Source: Isoetes engelmannii (lineage: Eukaryota; Streptophyta; Lycopodiopsida; Isoetales; Isoetaceae). From it: a stretch of 30,525 nt of DNA. Shown piece after piece: positions 18,567 to 27,916 of the stretch. The notes under the pieces are model-generated. The model saw only the letters and a program-made list of their open reading frames with translations. It ran no database searches and was not told the origin of the DNA. Position 1 is the stretch's first letter; every line of letters begins with the position of its first letter. The stretch spans positions 1 to 30,525 of the forward strand of contig JAANSK020304819.1 of assembly GCA_011763485.2 (NCBI GenBank), in the 5' to 3' direction. A program made the position numbers and the translations under genes.

Positions 18567-19802
18567 ATGGAGCACATGAATGAGTGCATTGAAGCAATTG
18601 AGGATGGTGTGTTTTCAATTAGGAAAGTTGCCATTCACTTTGGCATTCCTCAGATCACAGTCAGAAACCATCTTGATGGGATATCATCCCAAAAATTTGG
18701 AAGTGTCCCCAAAGGTTTGACACAATCTGAAGAAGCCTTAGTGCTAAAATGGGTGCTGCAAATGTATGATGAAGGGAGGCCTGTTACTTTAGATGTTTTG
18801 AAGGAGAAGGTGGCTGAAATAACAACATACAAGAAAACCATCTTCAAAGATGGCATACCCGAGCAAAAATGGTGGAGGCTTTTCAAAAAGAGGCATCCAA
18901 TCCTCACTCAAAAAACTGCTCAGCCTATTGAGCTGAACAGGGTAAGAGCAATGACAAGTTTCAATGTCACTAATTTTTATATTCATTTGCAGCAAGCATT
19001 AGATAGACTTCAAGTTGATGCTTCAAGAGTATGGAATGCTGATGAGACAGGTATTATGGCTGGGGCCAGATTTGGCATGAGAATTGTTGGGAGAAGAGGA
19101 CACAAACATCCCAACATGAATATTCCAACCAGCAGGGAATGGATTTCGATTTTGGTATGTGTAAATGCTCAAGGGTATGCCATTCCCAATTTGTATGTTT
19201 TCAAAGGTCTTAGGATGAGGGATACTAATCTGATATCTGGATGTGAACCCGGGGCAGTCATGAGTTTTCAGAAAAAAGCATGGATAACTGATGCCCTTTT
19301 TGAAACTTGGTTAGATCATTTTAAAAAGAATGTTCCAGGAGGTATATCACCCCAAAAGCCACATTTAATGATCTTTGATGGCCATGGAAGCCATGTCACA
19401 ATTGAAGCAATTACGAAGGCCAAAGAGTTTGGCCTCCACATGCTAACCATGCCTCCCCACACTTCACACAAATTTCAGCCACTAGATGTGGCTTGCTTTG
19501 GCCCATTCAAGCATTGTTTTAAGGTATTAAGAGCCAAGCATATGTCACAAGGCAAGGGTAAGGAGATGAGTAAGGAGGATCTTGCTACCTTGGCCTCCAA
19601 AGCATTCAAAGGAGGTGTAACAGCAACCAACATAAGGGCCGGATTTGAGAAGACTGGTATATGGCCATATGATAATTCTGCCATCAAGACTGACCCTATT
19701 GCAGATCAGTGGGAGAAAGAGAAGCAAGCTGCAGTTCAGAATGCAGGCCCACTGTCCCCTGAACCACAAGAGCCAAACATTGAAGAAGTGGCTCAATTTT
19801 GA
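18567..19802 (+). CDS. Pogo-like DDE_1 transposase, main exon, catalytic triad complete
   Basis: This protein would cut and reinsert the element at TA sites. From the ATG at 18567 it reads 411 codons. The open frame extends upstream to 18537 and beyond, so a short 5' exon is possible (acceptor-like TGTTTAG near 18470). Order: a psq/CENPB-N helix-turn-helix (residues ~1-45, SIRKVAIHFGIPQITVRNHL); a second HTH of the Tc5/CENP-B type (~50-115, ending WWRLFKKRHPIL); then the DDE_1 core with WNADETG (D159), LMIFDGHGSHVT (D271) and HKFQPLDVACFGPFK (D307), a DD35D spacing. All three acidic residues are present with no internal stop. The frame ends at a TGA (19800-19802) in a TTTT run. One register away the sequence continues as coding and splices onward, so the stop is probably a one-base loss. 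Confidence 0.88.
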   Translation: MEHMNECIEAIEDGVFSIRKVAIHFGIPQITVRNHLDGISSQKFGSVPKGLTQSEEALVLKWVLQMYDEGRPVTLDVLKEKVAEITTYKKTIFKDGIPEQKWWRLFKKRHPILTQKTAQPIELNRVRAMTSFNVTNFYIHLQQALDRLQVDASRVWNADETGIMAGARFGMRIVGRRGHKHPNMNIPTSREWISILVCVNAQGYAIPNLYVFKGLRMRDTNLISGCEPGAVMSFQKKAWITDALFETWLDHFKKNVPGGISPQKPHLMIFDGHGSHVTIEAITKAKEFGLHMLTMPPHTSHKFQPLDVACFGPFKHCFKVLRAKHMSQGKGKEMSKEDLATLASKAFKGGVTATNIRAGFEKTGIWPYDNSAIKTDPIADQWEKEKQAAVQNAGPLSPEPQEPNIEEVAQF

Positions 19803-19984
19803 CATATGCAGTGGCTGCACAACCTGAGTGCATTGGTGAGTCATTTTTTTTATTGAATTCTGCTTTTTTCCACATGCAATTTAGTATGCATCAATTAACA
19901 TGTTCTAAACATGCAAACTAGGTGATGAACGTGTTGTAGAGGCAGCTCCTAATTCCACAAATGAAGATTTCAACCAGGAGCCAG
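19803..19984 (+). pseudogene. Transposase C-terminal continuation: end of exon 1 and a second exon
   Basis: In the frame beginning TTG at 19799 the text LTYAVAAQPECIG runs to a donor at 19835/19836 (G|GTGAGT). An acceptor at 19920-19921 (CTAG) joins, without phase change, to DERVVEAAPNSTNEDFNQEP, ending at a possible donor at 19984/19985 (G|GTTATT). The clean splice logic argues that this is real coding sequence beyond the apparent stop. The next exon could not be fixed; a candidate begins after ACAG near 20318 and is Lys-rich (VRKKKKSKMSKGFNEVL). Confidence 0.5.
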
Positions 19985-20526
19985 GTTATTATGATAGATT
20001 ACATTTCCTTTTTATGAAATTGGTTTTGCTGGTGTTCGGATTCTTGTCTTCACTTTATTTTATTTCATGTACATGCTATGATATCAAATTACTCTATGTT
20101 ATCTGCTGAAAGTTTATCAAGTAGACCATGTTTTTGAATTCGAATTTGATGGTATATGAAAGCTTTTCCATTAACTTTACTTATGGAGATAGTTTATAGA
20201 CTGCTAAGGTTGATTGTGGAAACTGTTGTGCAACAGATCTGTAAATCTGAATGGCACAAGTTATGTCATGATAAGAAACTAAGTCTTCCTAGTACGAAAT
20301 AATAGAATGTCCTAAAGACAGAAATCTGCTACTGAAGTGTTTGATAGCTTTGACAAAACACAAGTTAGAAAAAAGAAAAAGAGTAAAATGTCAAAGGGAT
20401 TTAATGAAGTCTTAGCCACTGTTGGGCTGCCAAATAGACTGATAAGCTTTTTGTGTAGTGCTGCCATCATCTTTGCTAGTAAAGCTCAAGTATATCCTAA
20501 AGGTTGTAGGTGCATAAAGGTAGAAG

Positions 20527-21800
20527 CCATAATATATGGGGTCTACCTGTAAGACATAGTTACACCAATTCTGAACTTAAGAGTCTGGATTAAGACATAT
20601 GGATGCAACTTCCTAGACACGGAGTTTGAGCATGAGGGCCTTGGTTTGCAAGTGGGGATGCCATTGTTAGAGTTTGAAAATTCGTGCCTTAGTGATTATG
20701 GGTTTTATACTTACATTTTTTCCATAATCTAATCCTTAGTGCAGTACTGCACATTATCACATAGCAGGTTGAGTGATCCTTTGTGGCATGCAGAAATTAT
20801 TAGCCACTTTAAAAGGGATCCACTTGTAAGACATAGTTACACCAATCCTAAAGTTAGAGTCTGGATTAAGACATATGGGTGCAACTTCCAAGACATGGAG
20901 TTTGAGCGTAAGGGCCTTGGTTATTATGGTTGCTTTGGTTACAGTTTTTCCATTTTTTGTACTTTAGTGCAGTATAGCACTTTACTACTTGGCAAAGTCT
21001 GTTACCTTAGGTGGCATGCAGAAAAAAAAGCCATAATATATGGGCTCCTCTTGCAAGTGGGTATGCCATTGTTAGAGTTTGAAAATTCGTGCCTTAGTGA
21101 TTATGGGTTTTATACTTACATTTTTTCCATAATCTAATCCTTAGTGCAGTATTGCACTTCATCACATGGCAGGTTGAGTGAGCCTTTGTGGCATGCATAA
21201 ATTATAAGCCACTTTAAAAGGGGTCCCAATCCTAAAGTTAGAGTCTGGATTAAGACATATGGATGCAACTTCCTAGACATGGAGTTTGAGCGTAAGGGCC
21301 TTGGTTATTATGGTTGCTTTGCTTACATTTTTTTTTCCATTTTCTGTACTTTAGTGCATTGTAGCACTTTACCACTTGGCAAAGTCTGTAACCTTATGTG
21401 GCATGCATAAAAAAGAAGCCATAATATATGGGCTCCTCTTGCAAGTGGGTATGCCATTGTTAGAGTTTGAAAATTCGTGTTTTAGTGATTATGGGTTTTA
21501 TACTTACATTTTTTCCATAATCTAATCCTTAGTGCAGTATTGCACTTTACCACATGGCAGGTTGAGTGAGCCTTTGTGGCGTACAAAAATTGTAAGCCAT
21601 TTTAAAAGGGGTCCACCTTTAAGACATGGTTAAACCAATCGTGCAGTTAGAGTATGGGTTAAAATATGTAGGTGCAACTTCTTAGACATGTTTAAACATG
21701 GTTTGAGTTTGAGCATAGGGGCCTTAAAAATTTTGGATACTATTACTGCTGGTCTTCCATAATCTGTACCTTAGTGCAGTTTAGAACTTTAACACTTGGG
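20527..21800. repeat. Tandem repeats, unit about 390-400 bp, about three copies
   Basis: Landmarks recur in the same order. TGCCATTGTTAGAGTTTGAA is at about 20661, 21064 and 21451. TTCCATAATCTAATCCTTAG is near 20718, 21124 and 21512, with a diverged fourth near 21756. GAGTCTGGATTAAGACATAT is at 20581, 20857 and 21241, with a diverged form at 21650. The first unit lacks a block present in the later ones. It lies between the second transposase exon and the tail ORF, where intron sequence is expected. Frames open inside it (such as 20739-21137) are not conserved between units. Confidence 0.85.
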
Positions 21801-21899
21801 TCATGTAGGTGGACAGGCTGTTGTAGCTGCTGGCAAGCTCAAGATAGGGTTGAAGCAGAGGTCCAGCAGAAGAAGAAAAAGAGACATGCAAGGTTGCCT

Positions 21900-22766
21900 T
21901 TAGAGATAAAATATAAGTTGTACATCAGCACGATGAGGTAATTCAAATGCGGGTTGAGCACCAAAGAAGATGTGAGGAGATTGAGCAATTGAAGCAGCAA
22001 AAAATTCACGAAAAGAAAAAAGTGGCAGCATAAAAAAAGGCAGCACGTGAACAGGAAAAAATAAGAAGAGAAGAGAATAAAAGAGCTAGAGAAGAGAAGA
22101 AGAGGCTGGCATCTGAAAGGGTAGCATTGGGTAGGGAAGATTATGATGAGGGCAGATCTAGCCCCAAAAGAACCAGAAGACCAACAAGAAGAATGATGGA
22201 GTATGAAGACTTGTCAAGCAAAGAAAGTGAAGCTGAATTGATTGAGCAAGCTGGAGAGAATTCTATTGGGTATGAACACCAGGGAAACAATGGGCAGGCA
22301 GATTTCATGGCTGAAGAACCTCAAATTAGTGAAAAATCTTTGCATTTAGAAGTTGCAATTCGATTCGAGCCTTCAGTTATAGAAAAGGGTTAACCAGTTG
22401 GATGATATGGAGGGTGAGGTTGAGGCAAACAACTGGAATGCAGCCATGCAGGACAATCAGCCACATGAAGATGTTGAGGAGCGTGACAGTCAATTCTCAG
22501 ATTCAGCAAATGCAATCTTACCTTATTCACTAGAAGAAACTCACATCTGCTCTTGGGATGAATTACAGAGAAAGAAGAAAACCTATCCACCTACAAATGT
22601 CATCCTACCGAGCACTGAAATCTCTGAAGAGCAGCAGATTAGTAATCATGGAAGACAACTTGAAAGTAGCCATAGTGAATCAGTTTGCCATGGCAGGAAA
22701 GTGAAGGACTTAGACGATTTATATAGAGCTGAGGCAAATGACCATCTCTGCAAGCTTGGGATTTGA
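21900..22766 (+). pseudogene. Charged, coiled-coil-like tail ORF of the pogo-like element, broken
   Basis: A frame from about 21900 encodes very Lys/Glu/Arg-rich, helical text (MRVEHQRRCEEIEQLKQQ, IRREENKRAREEKKRLASER). A TAA at 22032-22034 interrupts it. It then runs as SSPKRTRRPTRRMMEYEDLS to a TAA at 22391-22393. One register away, joining near 22388, the frame 22398-22766 continues NQLDDMEGEVEANN and later CSWDELQRKKKTYPP, ending KVKDLDDLYRAEANDH and a TGA. I recognise no domain. Pogo/Jerky-type proteins often end in basic, charged segments, and the position inside the inverted ends suggests the transposase C-terminus or a second element gene. A captured host fragment is the alternative. 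Confidence 0.5.
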
Positions 22767-23141
22767 GCAAATTCTTATTGGTTGAAGATGTTTCTGGACT
22801 GGTATTTCAGCGTAAGTTAGAGTTTAGTTTTCATTGTAATTTGAGTCTTGTTTGTGAATTCTCATTACTTTTTATTGTGAACACGATTTTTTAGGAATTG
22901 CAACTAAGTCAAGAAAATACATGAAGAGAATACATGATGCTGGAGAGTTGGATTGAAACAGTTTTTGAAGCCCTGTTGTCTTTTTTTACGAACTGATGTC
23001 TGTTGAGCAATGAAATATTCATGTTGGTAGTTCATTTTATCTTTGTATTTCTGTTTTGAATTGTTCGTTGAGTTGTTATTGAATGTTTAAGGTAATTAAT
23101 CATTGTGCCATTAACTTCCTTCCTCTGCACCATCGGAAAGA
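22767..23141. other. Element 3' non-coding DNA, nothing recognised
   Basis: AT-rich sequence without a gene follows the tail ORF. It is probably the 3' UTR and trailer of the pogo-like element. Confidence 0.4.
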
Positions 23142-23219
23142 TCATGTGCTCCATCTGTTTCATTGTGCTCTCCATTTTGAAATTTCATGTGCTCCATCTG
23201 TTTCATTGTGTTCTCCATT
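23142..23219. repeat. 43-bp-period tandem duplication
   Basis: TCATGTGCTCCATCTGTTTC followed by ATTGTG(C/T)TCTCCATT appears at 23142-23176 and 23185-23219. The two copies differ at one base. Confidence 0.9.
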
Positions 23220-24440
23220 CAAACATTCCACTATCTCCATCTACACAGTGCAATATATCAATGAAGAGCATGGGCCTTCTCCATTATTAGTCATGCAGGT
23301 GTCCGAAGTGAAGCAGGCAGCAATCCATTTGAAGAGGCATCTGGCACCAATCTTGAAGTCCGGTGCACATCTCCGTTTGCACCATGTTGTAGAAGCCTCT
23401 CCATCAAGGCAAAAAAACGACCTCCTCTTCATCCTTCGTTGTTCCAAGCATGTAGCTTTTTATTGTAATTCAACAGTCCAGCTTGATTGCTATACATCTA
23501 GGGAGCATACTCGTTGCTTCAGACAGTCGTAAACAATAGACCCCTTGCTGCAAATCGAGCCCAAAATCTAAAGCTCACCATATCTGGGCACCCTACGTTC
23601 AGCTATCATCATAATGGATTGCTCCTGATTCAGAGACAAAATAATTCTGGGTTCTTTTTCACAGGGCCCAAAACTTCAAGCAGGGCTTCAGATCTCAAAG
23701 CCGACCTTCTAATCTTGGCAACAGAGTAGGCCACAGTTCTAAATTAGCAATCAGAGCCGGTTTACAGTACGGCTAAGAGTATAAGCTTAAAACGATTCAA
23801 CTGGATCCCATGGAAAAAAGTTATATTCAGATGGGTCTGTTACCATGACATCCGGGGTGAAGAAGCCTTTTCGGATTTCACAAGTAATGCTAGCAATTAA
23901 AGAACTATGGCCCTAAGATGGGTCTCTGATTCTCATATTGGGGTTACAGAGAAAACCATAGCTACTTACGTTCCAAGAATTAATAAACTATAATACTAGA
24001 AATCATTCATCAACATCCTTATTCTGTTACAGGCAACTAGAAATAACTCCCCACCTCACAATCGCTTCTTGATTGTTTCACTCCCTTCCTTCATTTCCGT
24101 TGCTTCCCTTTCACTCAGCAACAATTCCTTTTTGTGTCATGAGTTTCTCTACCCTTTTTATACCCCTCTTGGGTGCCACCTTCCTACCTCCTTCTATATG
24201 CCACCCTTTTGAGAACACGACACCTATCTCTGTCCTTCCCCTTCTGGATAGCTACACTTACCTACCATCTCTTATTTAAGGACGACACACGTCTTCTAAA
24301 AATACTCTTTTTTTGACCTTTTAATTTTTATCTCTATACTTATATACATTTTTTCCCATTATCTCCCCTAGCTACTTAGGCAAAAGCCAATATGAAGATA
24401 GCAAAATTATATTCATTATTTGTACAACCACATGGGATTG
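23220..24440. other. Intergenic; minus-strand TATA box in an LTR-like stretch, no gene
   Basis: The right inverted end of the pogo-like element is at 23585-23599. Beyond it I see no coding frame. On the minus strand GGGGTATAAAAAGGGT (24151-24166) is a strong TATA box followed by leader-like sequence towards 23950. That is typical of an LTR promoter, but no LTR ends were found. Confidence 0.35.
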
Positions 24441-24445
24441 TTACA

Positions 24446-24700
24446 TTGGCAACGTGAGATTAATTTTCACTTTGTAGTATAATGTCTTTACCAGCTCTAA
24501 ATCATTGGCATCCCAAGCTTGCTAAAGAAACATGTGTCTAGATACTACTTCAGGCGATGTGACCTTCATTTGTTCTGTATATAAACCCCCATTCCTGCAT
24601 ATTCCATCTAGAGAACTAAATGGCACGTTTCTTCTTCCAACGGGCTTTAAGATATTATGGACCCACATCCATTGTGTAAGTGAGGTTTGGAAGGTGAGTG
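24446..24700 (-). pseudogene. LINE-related coding fragment
   Basis: One minus-strand frame stays readable for about 80 codons with a single TAG: WVHNILKPVGRRNVPFSSLD, then CRNGGLYTEQMKVTSPEVV, stop, QAWDANDLELVKTLYYKVK. A diverged second copy at 27101-27226 keeps QAWDANALELVKTLYYK, so the frame has been conserved at protein level. I take it as an internal stretch of the same LINE family whose C-terminal domain lies just upstream on this strand. The family call is inferred. Confidence 0.4.
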
Positions 24701-25020
24701 TCTTCTATGTTTACTACCCTCTGAAAGTGTATAATATGACTTAGAGTAGCCATTTGAAAAGGTAAGAAACCTATCTCTTGGAGAAGAATTGGGTACGAGA
24801 CCGTGGTAACTCCAAGTGCTTGAGTTCAGAAGTTCCAAGTCATTCTCAAGTGGTAAGCGATATCACTGCTTCATATTTCCAATCCATATAGAAGAATTGG
24901 CTCCACCAACACCCAAAACAAGTGTGACTAATAGGACCAGTTGTAAAGCTCTATTTTGTGGCAATTGTTCTATATTGCATGGAAAACCTTCCAACCTATC
25001 GTCACATGTTGTTGGATACA

Positions 25021-26135
25021 AGTGTCTCAAAACATGATAGTAATGAACTCCACCCATATGTATTTATATGTTTGCATTACTTCCATGATATATAATAAGA
25101 AACCACCATGACCAAAGGTCTGTAGGACCCAATACAATGGATGCAGTAAGCAATTACTAGTTTGGATTGAAAAAACCACCTCGAAGTTTTTTGAGGGAAA
25201 AACCTTGATAGTAATGAGCCTATTGAGGAATATATGCACATCAAACTGCCTGTTTTTGGGTCCTTGTTCAAACATTTAATTATATTTCTTTAGCATCTTC
25301 AGTATCTAAGATGCTAATGCAGCTATTTCAAATGTTTGTAGATGTGTATGTAGCAATTGGCGTGGGGAAAGAGAGCTTCATATTTCTCTCTGATAGTCGC
25401 GTATACTGGACAAATATATATAGCATTTGGTATTCATCTTCCAGAGTTCTTAGCTCACAGCACTCACAGGTTTTAGACTCCCTTGGTTCATCAACCCACC
25501 TACCTGCCTCAATTAAGAGTTGATGTGTAGTGCAATAGCTGCAATGCCCCGACGTCTTTTCACATCAGGTGTATCAGAAGTGTCTCAATGCATGCTAGTA
25601 GTGAACTCCATCCATAGGTATTTATATGTTTGCATTACTTCCATGATATATAATAAGAAACCACCATGACCAAAGGTCTGTAGGACCCAATACAATGGAT
25701 GCAGTAAGCAACTACTAGTTTGGATTGAAAAAACCGCCCCGAAGTTTTTTGAGAGAAAACCCTTGATAGTAATGAGCCTGTTGAGGAATATATATATACA
25801 TCAAACTGCCTATCTTTGGCGTCTTTGTTCAAACATTTATCTATGTTTCTTTAGCACCTTCAGTATGTAAGATACTAATGCAGCTATTTCAAATGTTTGT
25901 AGATGTGCATGTAGCAATTGATGTGGGGAAAGAGAGATTAATATTTTTCTCTTATAGTCGTAGGTGCTGGCCAATATATATCGTGTTTGGTATTCATCTT
26001 CCAGAGTTCTTAGCTTACAACACGCACAGATTTTAGACTCCCTTGGTTCATCAACCCACCTACCTATCTCAATTCTGAGTTGGTGTGCAGTTGTGCAATA
26101 GCTGCAATGCCCCCACATCTTTTAACATCGGTGTA
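25021..26135 (-). pseudogene. Two direct copies (period 558 bp) of a LINE C-terminal zinc-motif domain
   Basis: 25021-25578 and 25579-26135 are direct copies. TATTTATATGTTTGCATTAC starts at 25061 and 25619. On the minus strand both encode IE(A/I)GRWVDEPRESK(T/I)C.CC.LRTLEDEY, the C-x2-C module found near the C-terminus of many LINE proteins (GRF..P...R.C..C....EDE.H). The expected following His/Cys residues are degraded. Text reading FEIAAL(V/A)S.ILK.LKK follows in each. Frameshifts and stops differ between the copies (copy 1 has a TAG where copy 2 reads Y), so each decayed on its own after duplication. Downstream of each domain is the same trailer (GSYRPLVMVVSYYISWK in one frame), probably 3' UTR. 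Confidence 0.6.
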
Positions 26136-26466
26136 TCAATAGATATGCTTATGGCCCATGGATCAAACTAGGATTAATTTGGTTCCTGTAATGAACCGTC
26201 TTTACATTATTCATGGTACAACCATCCCAAAGATTGTCCAAGAAATAAATATCATGTGTCGTTTCAACCAAGTGAGGTCTTTATTGTTTATTTACTTCTA
26301 TCTATACTTTGATAGCCAAGTTTGACGTTTCTCCTTCCAGCAAGATCTTAGAAAGATTGCTTTTGTTATTTGTGAATGAACAACAAATTGCTATGTCATA
26401 TGTATATCAATAATTTATACATATTTACGTCTTGTTGGCAAAATACTAATCCATAATTTTTGTTTA
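26136..26466. other. Spacer between LINE fragments, nothing recognised
   Basis: AT-rich sequence with no frame or repeat that I can support. Confidence 0.5.
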
Positions 26467-26612
26467 AATGGTAAGATGGAATTTGCTAGCCAGCACGCAC
26501 ATCTACTTCTCATCTACTATTGTAGTAGATAAAACGACATACAAGAGCGTTGAAACAACAATTCGGAAATTTATATGGCAAGGGGTTAGTAAAGTAGCCT
26601 GGGCGGATGTAT
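26467..26612 (+). pseudogene. LINE reverse-transcriptase C-terminal scrap, copy 2
   Basis: The plus strand reads ARWNLLASTHIYFSSTIVV, then YKSVETTIRKFIWQGVSKV and AWAD, the post-palm region of an L1-type LINE. It aligns to 15184-15345, and both similarities end at the same base (GCCTGGGCGGAT). It is on the opposite strand to the LINE C-terminal copies next to it, so it is a separate insertion or a rearranged piece. Confidence 0.6.
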
Positions 26613-26620
26613 ATCTTGTC

Positions 26621-26921
26621 GACTGTCATATAGCATGACATATAATTCTAGACATACAAGACACACAATTCGCGACACATGATTCATGACAAACCTGACA
26701 CTAGGGTAGGAAGCTAGAATATATATCTATCTATCTTTTGGCTTGATCATGCATTAAAACATTTTTTATAGCAATAATCTTATGGGTTTGTACGAATCCT
26801 GCACATTATCATCTAATATGACATTTGATTATAGACACACATGACACATAATTTGTGATGCATAATTCGTGACAAACTTGACCCATGGGTAGGAAGCTAA
26901 GAGATATATATGAGCTATTGA
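26621..26921. repeat. ~180-bp repeats, locus 2
   Basis: About 300 bp match 17094-17390 with scattered substitutions. The GGGTAGGAAGCTA landmark is at 26704 and 26887 (spacing 183). The match begins at GACT(A/G)TCATATAGCATG and ends at GAGCTATTGA in both loci. Confidence 0.85.
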
Positions 26922-27100
26922 TACATGATATATGATACATAGATAAGAACGAAATTGAATTTTATCGCCCAAGAGATCAAAAGGCCTGTGGGACCCAATC
27001 AAAGAACGCAACATGCTGCTAGTGTCCAGGAATTAAAACCTATACTATTGGACTACACTTCTTCGTAGGCAAATGTGTTAACTGGTACCAATGTGGACCT

Positions 27101-27226
27101 TTGGCAAAGTGAGATTAATTTGCATTTTGTAGTATAATGTCTTTACCAGCTCTAAAGCATTGGCATCCCAAGCTTACTAAAGAAACATGTTTAGATACTG
27201 CTTCGGGCAATTGTGACCTTCATTTG
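27101..27226 (-). pseudogene. Second copy of the LINE-related fragment, interrupted by the copia element
   Basis: The sequence matches 24446-24572. On the minus strand it keeps QAWDANALELVKTLYYKMQ. Similarity breaks exactly at CATTTG, where the copia LTR begins, so this copy was the target of that insertion. Confidence 0.6.
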
Positions 27227-27872
27227 TGTTAGAAGTAGCCTAATTAATCATCCAACATTCAATAGATTTCAATGGTTGTTATGGTTTAAAATATGGAATA
27301 AAAGAACATGTGGCAGGGAAAGTCGGTGATGAAAGAAAATAAAAAAGGAAGAGGGTGTAAATCCAAAACTGCGAAATCGTGGATCAGAAGTAAAAGTACA
27401 AGAGAATTTGCGGGATTGATCGGATGATCGAATTTGAAGAGCAGACACCGGATTTGAGGAGCAGATAAGTTATCTTTGGAAGAGATCAGAGGAAAGGTCA
27501 AAATCGAAGATACAGGTGAATCCGACAGATGGCTGCAGTTGCAAAATCCGGCAGCAGATAGATGTCGTGCAGTGATCTATTCTAATGAGGATTTGCAGGA
27601 GGAGCGCAAGAGGCGTGGAAAATATGCCTCAGATCACCAACCGGATTTGGGGAAGTCGGGATTGAGCAAACATCCATAGAAGGATTCGGATTGCCTTAGG
27701 CTGGAATTACTGAAATGTAGAGAAGGCTTAATCAATTGCTTGCTCTGGATTTTCTAGCCGGATTATTAGAAGGCTGCAGTGGATCGCTATTGTAGTTTGC
27801 TAGAAGGTGAAGCTAGAAGGAGAGTGAATTCTGACATATCCACTGGGTTCAAATCCCAGGCTCTAATTTGCA
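27227..27872 (+). repeat. 5' LTR of a Ty1/copia element
   Basis: It starts TGTTAGAAGTAG, immediately after CATTTG of the interrupted repeat. The paralogous site at 24567-24572 continues without the element. It ends TTTGCA at 27872, four bases before the primer site. The length is 646 bp. The partner LTR is not in the window. Confidence 0.7.
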
Positions 27873-27876
27873 ATAG

Positions 27877-27889
27877 TGGTATCAGAGCA
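27877..27889 (+). promoter_or_regulatory. Primer binding site, initiator tRNA-Met type
   Basis: TGGTATCAGAGCA is the standard plant primer site complementary to the initiator methionine tRNA. It is perfectly kept over the core and lies four bases after the LTR end. Confidence 0.92.
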
Positions 27890-27916
27890 AGGGACCATCA
27901 CAAAGCCGCCTCAACC

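Larger units (their letters stand above)
17699..23599 (+). mobile_element. Pogo-like (Tc1/mariner superfamily) DNA transposon, candidate ~5.9 kb
   Basis: The sequence AACGTAGGGTGCCCA at 17699-17713 recurs inverted at 23585-23599 (TGGGCACCCTACGTT). After a short mismatch the match continues with ATGGTGAG. Reading from TA, both ends are TA-GGGTGCCCA...ATGGTGAG, which fits the TA target site and short terminal inverted repeats of pogo-type elements. Between them lie a pogo-type transposase, a downstream exon, tandem repeats and a charged tail ORF. The outer bases of the match may extend the inverted repeat or be chance. The exact ends need a second genomic copy. Confidence 0.55.

Noticed and set aside
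20739-21137. 132-aa ORF inside the tandem array
   Set aside because: The frame is not preserved in the neighbouring units.
23083-23532. 149-aa ORF with a 43-bp repeat
   Set aside because: The composition and the repeat make it look like chance openness. No domain or splice logic was found.
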